The translations under genes were made by a program, and so were the position numbers. A stretch of 64,000 nucleotides of DNA, taken from NCBI GenBank assembly GCA_963691705.1, contig OY829541.1, positions 69,349,189 through 69,413,188 on the forward strand, given 5' to 3'. The notes under the pieces are model-generated. The model was not told the origin of the DNA. It made no database searches and was given only the letters and a program-made list of their open reading frames with translations. How positions within the stretch are numbered: the first letter of the stretch is position 1; every line of letters begins with the position of its first letter. Origin of the DNA: Viola odorata (taxonomy: Eukaryota > Streptophyta > Magnoliopsida > Malpighiales > Violaceae). Positions 59,393 through 64,000 of this stretch are shown in pieces.

Positions 59393-59885
59393 ATGGCAAA
59401 TCCAATCCTCCAGTACCTGAATTCCACAATGCTTTTGCTCATTGCCATTCTTTTCTTCTCCTATTTTGCACTAAAAAGATCCAAATCCAGGCGCAAACCC
59501 AAGACAGCACCGGAGGTCGGCGGCGCGTGGCCCATAATAGGCCACCTACGCTTATTAGCAGGAACAGAGCTTCTCCACAAAACATTGTCAACCTTAGCTG
59601 ACAAACATGGACCCATCTTCACCATCCGAATCGGGTCATATCCAAGTTTGGTTGTCAGCAGCTGGGAATTGGCTAAGGAGCTATTCACCACCAACGATGC
59701 CGTCGTCTCCACCCGGCCAAAGCTCACAGCTTTCAAACTTCTGGGTCATGATTATGCCAATTTCGCTTTCTCCCCGTTCGGGGAATACTGGCGATCAGTG
59801 CGCAAGATGGTAGCTTTAGAGCTTCTTTCTAGCCGCAGACTTGAGCTGTTGAAACCCATTAGACGATCTGAAGTGGAGGGCTCAA
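59393..59885 (+). pseudogene. CYP82-type cytochrome P450, cut by a copia insertion
   Basis: Starts MANPILQYLNSTMLLLIAIL, a typical ER membrane anchor, then a basic hinge. It continues with APEVGGAWPIIGHLRLLAG, TELLHKTLSTLADKHGPIFT, RIGSYPSLVVSSWELAKEL, FTTNDAVVSTRPKLTAF and YANFAFSPFGEYWRSVRKM, where WRxxRK is the C-helix motif that contacts the heme propionate. After RRLELLKPIRRSEVEGS the reading frame enters a copia LTR at 59886 and stops at 59918-59920. The I-helix, ExxR and heme-Cys regions are absent here. If they survive, they lie beyond the transposon, outside the window. All sequence up to the insertion is intact, so the insertion looks like the inactivating event. CYP82 enzymes act in specialised metabolism. 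The substrate is unknown. Confidence 0.88.
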
Positions 59886-60050
59886 TGTTGAGATATCATT
59901 GGAGATATTATGGGAGATAATATTGGAGAATCCTTGACTTTCCCCTTGTACATCAGTTACCGTAAATATAGGAGATAGTTTAGGAGAATTGATGTGTATA
60001 AATCTTGTACTTTGTATCCATTATTCAATATGAATGAATATCAGAATTCA
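59886..60050 (+). repeat. 5' LTR of the copia element, 165 bp
   Basis: Begins TGTTGAGATATC, ends AGAATTCA (TG..CA), has several GGAGATA motifs and a TATAAAT at about 59997, and is followed 3 bp later by the primer-binding site. The five bases before it are CTCAA, the predicted target duplication. The 3' LTR is outside the window. Confidence 0.8.
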
Positions 60051-60053
60051 TCT

Positions 60054-60066
60054 TGGTAGCGGAGCC
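60054..60066 (+). promoter_or_regulatory. copia primer-binding site
   Basis: TGGTAGCGGAGCC, which matches the usual plant initiator-Met binding site TGGTATCAGAGC at 10 of 12 positions. Confidence 0.7.
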
Positions 60067-60126
60067 TAACGAAAAGCTCTTGAGTTCCGTCTTCCTCCAT
60101 TAAAAAAATTCTGATCTTGCCAAGCA

Positions 60127-63100
60127 ATGACCAATCCACCGACGACCACTTCGACCACTTCGACTCCGATCGTGATTCAACATGAGAGTTCCTTCAACAC
60201 TGGAATCATTCTGAATGAAACAAATTACGATTTATGGTCCCAGATGTTGGAGATGCAGATTGCCGAGAAGGAAAAACTTTCCTTCATCCGTGACGACTCG
60301 ACTCCGCCGAAGGATGGAGATAGTGGATACGAGAAGTGGTATGCCGACAACCAGCGAGTGAAACGATGGCTCTTGATGTCGATGACTCCGGACATCATGA
60401 AGCGATATATCCGACTTCCGACTGCTCGTGAGATTTGGAAGGCTCTATCCAAAGCCTTCTAAGATGGAACTGACGAGTTGCGGGTTTTCTCCTTGAACCA
60501 GCGTGCTTTTTCGGCCAAGCAGATTGGTCGACCCTTGTCCATTTTCTATGGTGAATTGACAGAAATTTTTAGCGAATTGGATCATCGTGACAAGGTTGTA
60601 ATGAAGGATTCCTCGGATGTTGAAGCCTACCGAAATTCTATCCAGCGACAGCGAGTTCACATTTTTCTTGCAGGTTTGGATGATGATTTTGAACAAATTC
60701 GTGGTGAGATTCTGCGCAAAGATCCGGTTCCGGGATTGGAAGAATGTTATGCTTTTGTACGACGGGAGGATCTCAGACGCAGGGCGATGAATGGCCAACA
60801 GACGAATTCTGAAGCTTCCGCTATGGCTGCCCAGAATAGATCGAACCGTCTCTTCTCTCAGAAGAATGATCAGAAGGGTGACAAACCAAAGTATACCTGT
60901 GATCATTGTGGACTTCCTGGCCACTCCAAGAGCAGATGCTATGAGCTCGTGGGATATCCTGAGGGCTGGGATCATATGCGCGACAGCCGCAGGACGAAAA
61001 GCTCCAGATCTACTCCTATTGGTGCAATTGCTGGAACTAGATCTGATGGAGATGGTGGTTCCGGTCCCTCGGCTATGGCAGTGGTCGCAGGTAATGGAGG
61101 TAAGGTTTTAAAGGTTTCTGCACCTGTTTCGAATAGCACATGGATAATTGATTCCGGTGCTTCGGATCATATGACTTTTGATTTTAGACAAGTGAAAAAA
61201 TTAAACCCTTCCTCCCAAACTTCTGTCACTACAGCTGATGGTACCTCAATCCCCATTCTTGGTGAAGGGTCTCTAACCCTTACTAATACCTTGAATTTGG
61301 ATTCTGTCCTGATTGTTCCTTCTTTGAGTTATCAGTTATTGTCTGTTTCTCAAATCACTGCTGCCTTATTTTGTGTTGTTATTTTTTGGCCCGACTCTTG
61401 TGTTTTTAAGGATATCCGGACAAGGCAGACGATTGGTTATGGTGTTAGGCGAGGGAAGCTGTACTATTTGGATTTGGTTCCTACAACCTTAGATCAGTTG
61501 CGCCAAGCCTTGCAGGTGGACATGTCTGAGGATGATGCGAAACAAAAATCCAAGATATGGCTTTGGCATCGCCGCTTGGGACATGCTTCTTTCGGTTATC
61601 TGAAAAAATTATTTCCGAGTGTATTTACGCACTGTGACGTTTCTAATTTTAAATGTGATGTTTGTGAACTGGCCAAGAGTCATCGGACCTCATTTCCTTT
61701 GGTTTTGAATAAGAGTTCTGTTCCTTTTATGATCATTCACTCTGATGTTTGGGGACCATCTAAATATGCTGCTTTAGATGGTTCGCGTTGGTTTGTTACG
61801 TTTATCGATGATTGCACCCGGATGACCTGGGTATGCTTGATGAAGTCCAAAGGTGAGGTAAATATTTTGTTTCAGCGATTTCATAAGTTGGTTGCTAGTC
61901 AGTACAATGCTAAAATCCAGGTCCTCCGAAGTGACAATGGCGGTGAATACATGAGCTCTGACTTGCAACGGTACTTGAGCAAACATGGTATCGTTCATCA
62001 AACTACATGTGTCGATACACCCCAACAAAACGGGGTGGCCGAGCGCAAGAATCGTCACCTCTTGGAAGTTGTTCGGGCTTCACTCATTGAGGCCCATATA
62101 CCGTTGTCATATTGGGGATGTGCCCTCACCTCGGCAACATACTTGATCAATCGCGTGCCCTCAAGTACTATTAATTTTCGGACCCCATTTCAGGCACTTC
62201 AAGAGGCGGTCCCCACTTCTCCGGTTGTTCCCAACTTACCACCCCGTGTTTTCGGGTGTGTTGCCTTTGTACACCTCCATAAACATCACCGAAATAAGTT
62301 GGAACCCCGGGCCATACGCTGCTTGTTCTTGGGATATCCTGCTCATCAGAAGGGGTACCGGTGTTATCATCCTCCGAGCCGACGAACCTTTGTTACCATG
62401 GATGTGGTCTTTCATGAGCAGGGCATGTACTTCGCACCCACACATACCCATGAACTTCAGGGGGAGAATTTGCATGAAGTTCAGAGTTTGGACGACGTTC
62501 AGAGTTTGGGCTACCCTCTGGACCGACCCCGGTCGCCCTGAACTTCCCGATATTGTTCCCGACGTTGTTACGAAGCGACCCCAGTCAGAACATCACGACT
62601 CCGGTCCCTCTGAATCCGAACAGATCGCCGCTGATACTTCTAAAATTCACAGTGAGGGTTTGGATGGTGTATTTGAAGATTTGAACAATGGAATCGGCAG
62701 TGAAGGGGAGATGGACGATGAACTTGGCAGCGATAAAGGTTATGGCCAAACACCACATAACCAATCGTCAGCACCATCGTCGGATGATCCTACTGTTATA
62801 TCTGAACCTCCCCGGAAACAACTACCGCCTAGACAAACACGAGGTATTCCCAAACTTGCCTATGAACCTGATCTGTCGAGTAAGGTGAAATATCCTATGA
62901 GCCAGTATGTGTCTGACCATCGCTTGTGTGAATCGAATAAGTCATTTATCTATCAATTATCTACTGTTGCTATTCCTAACAATGTGCAGGAAGCCTTAAC
63001 TGACCCTAGGTGGAAGGCGGCGATGAATGAGGAGATGAACTCCCTGCAGAAAAATGGGACTTGGGAGTTAGTTGACCGACCCCCTGGAAAAAAACCTATT

Positions 63101-64000
63101 GGATGTCGCCGGGTGTATACTGTGAAACACAAAGCAGATGGGACAGTGGAGCGATTCAAGGCGAGGCTAGTGGCAAAAGGATATACCCAGGTTTATGGCA
63201 TCGATTACATCGACACCTTTGCACCAGTCGCAAAGATCAACACAATTCGAGTTTTATTGTCCCTTGCTGTGAACCTAGATTGGCCGCTACAGCAGTTTGA
63301 TGTGAAGAACGCCTTCCTGCATGGCGATTTGTCCGAAGAAGTGTATATGGATTTACCTCCAGGGTGTATGATACCTGAAGAGCATCGACGAAAAGTGTGC
63401 AAGCTTAAGAAATCGTTATATGGACTGAGACAATCACCAAGGGCTTGGTTTGGAAAGTTCACAAAATCGATGAGATCCTTCGGCTACAGCCAGAGCAACT
63501 CGGATCATACGTTGTTCTTGAAGAAACGACATGGTAGGATTACTGCCCTCATTGTGTATGTTGATGACATGGTTGTAACAGGGAATGATCCTGATGAGCA
63601 AAAGGCGCTTCAAGAATACTTGTCAAGAGAGTTCGAGATGAAAGATCTTGGGAGCCTAAGATATTTTCTTGGCATCGAAGTGTCCCGTTCGAATAAAGGT
63701 ATTTTCTTATCTCAAAGGAAATATACTTTAGACTTGCTGCAGGAAACCGGGATGTTCGCGAGTCAACCAGCTGATACTCCAATAGAAGAGGGTTTGAAAT
63801 TGTGCTTCGAAAAAAATCAAGTGCCGGTTGATAAAGGGAGATATCATAGACTTGTTGGCAAATTGATGTATTTAGCTCATACTAGGCCGGACCTCGCCTA
63901 TGCATTGAGTGTAGTTAGCCAGTTCATGCATAACCCTGGGGAAAAGCACATGAACGCCGTGATGCGAATTTTGAGATATCTGAAGTCTGCACCTGGAAAA
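60127..64000 (+). pseudogene. copia gag-pol polyprotein, one nonsense and one frameshift
   Basis: Domain order is as follows. The gag start contains LNETNYDLWSQMLEMQI. A zinc knuckle CDHCGLPGHSKSRC is at about 60898-60939. Protease has WIIDSGASDHM at about 61141. Pre-integrase has LWHRRLGHASFGYL at about 61561. The integrase core runs from IHSDVWGPSKYA to SDNGGEY and TPQQNGVAERKNRHLLE (about 61735-62070). Reverse transcriptase has WKAAMNEEMNSLQKNGTWEL, FDVKNAFLHGDL, LKKSLYGLRQSPRAW and catalytic YVDDM at about 63559. Two lesions are visible. TAA at 60460-60462 stands where relatives have Tyr in the AF-Y-DG motif. A frameshift in the linker near 62500-62540 leaves integrase and RT in different frames. 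Otherwise the whole length is open, so inactivation is recent. The end lies outside the window. Confidence 0.92.

Larger units (their letters stand above)
59886..64000 (+). mobile_element. Ty1/copia LTR retrotransposon, 5' part
   Basis: Short LTR, a tRNA-Met-type primer-binding site, then gag, protease, integrase and reverse transcriptase in copia order (integrase before RT). The element continues past the window end within the RNase H region. It has inserted into a CYP82 gene in the same orientation. Confidence 0.92.

Noticed and set aside
60445..60975. 176-aa minus-strand ORF over copia gag
   Set aside because: Antisense shadow of the gag zinc-knuckle region.
1..64000. CRISPR arrays, bacterial operons, phage or organelle DNA
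   Set aside because: No spaced identical repeats with spacers were found, and genes are intron-split with plant nuclear features. The only plastid-related sequence is the nuclear-type PetM tail.

Overview
The window is plant nuclear DNA, most likely from a eudicot. It is AT-rich and gene-sparse, with intron-split genes (GT..AG junctions that keep frame), a nuclear tRNA-Phe, a KANADI transcription factor, a CYP82-type P450 (a family known mainly from eudicots) and several classes of plant transposon. The species cannot be read from the sequence. There are no bacterial operons, CRISPR arrays or plasmid features.

Layout, left to right. (1) 395-2559 (+) holds the last seven exons of a prolyl-oligopeptidase-family serine hydrolase whose 5' part lies outside the window. 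(2) 4742-5749 (-) is a single-exon DUF1645 gene with a TATA box. (3) 8433-9971 is a non-autonomous hAT transposon with a perfect 8-bp target duplication. (4) 12183-15428 (-) is a complete 11-exon MIP1-type leucine-zipper/DUF547 gene (555 aa). (5) 16638-19824 is a PIF/Harbinger-like element flanked by TTA that carries a small two-exon WIYLD-domain gene. (6) 22715-23492 holds an AGCCCA hexamer array, a tRNA-Phe(GAA) and a broken serine-carboxypeptidase fragment. (7) 24568-26778 holds LINE relics on opposite strands and a Stowaway-like MITE. (8) 27739-29563 (-) is a six-exon YqgF/RuvX-type nuclease gene. (9) 31417-31740 (+) is a chimeric reading frame joining a carboxypeptidase fragment to the conserved end of PetM, a cytochrome b6f subunit. 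(10) 32139-35510 (-) is a complete seven-exon TMEM147 gene (228 aa). (11) 38080-39041 is a TIR element. (12) 39418-46447 is a complete but non-autonomous Ty3/gypsy-type LTR retrotransposon. It has 797-bp LTRs, TSD CATAC, a gag ORF, no pol, and a spliced antisense gene of 766 aa. (13) 46453-52780 is a long gene-free stretch. (14) 52921-55752 (+) is a complete six-exon KANADI4/ATS-like gene (357 aa). (15) 55938-57371 holds two small DNA elements. (16) 58527-64000 holds a decayed CYP82 fragment and a second CYP82 gene cut after about 164 codons by a Ty1/copia element that runs off the window.

The intact host genes are unrelated and do not form a pathway: a peptidase-family hydrolase, an ER membrane protein, a predicted organellar RNase-H-fold nuclease, a MIP1/DUF547 protein, a DUF1645 protein and a polarity regulator. 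Most of the novelty lies in the mobile DNA: the gag-plus-antisense retrotransposon with its recurring CGGC...GCCG motif, the transposon carrying a WIYLD gene, and the carboxypeptidase-PetM chimera. Exon joins were worked out by eye from splice sites, frame and remembered family patterns. No alignment or database search was run.
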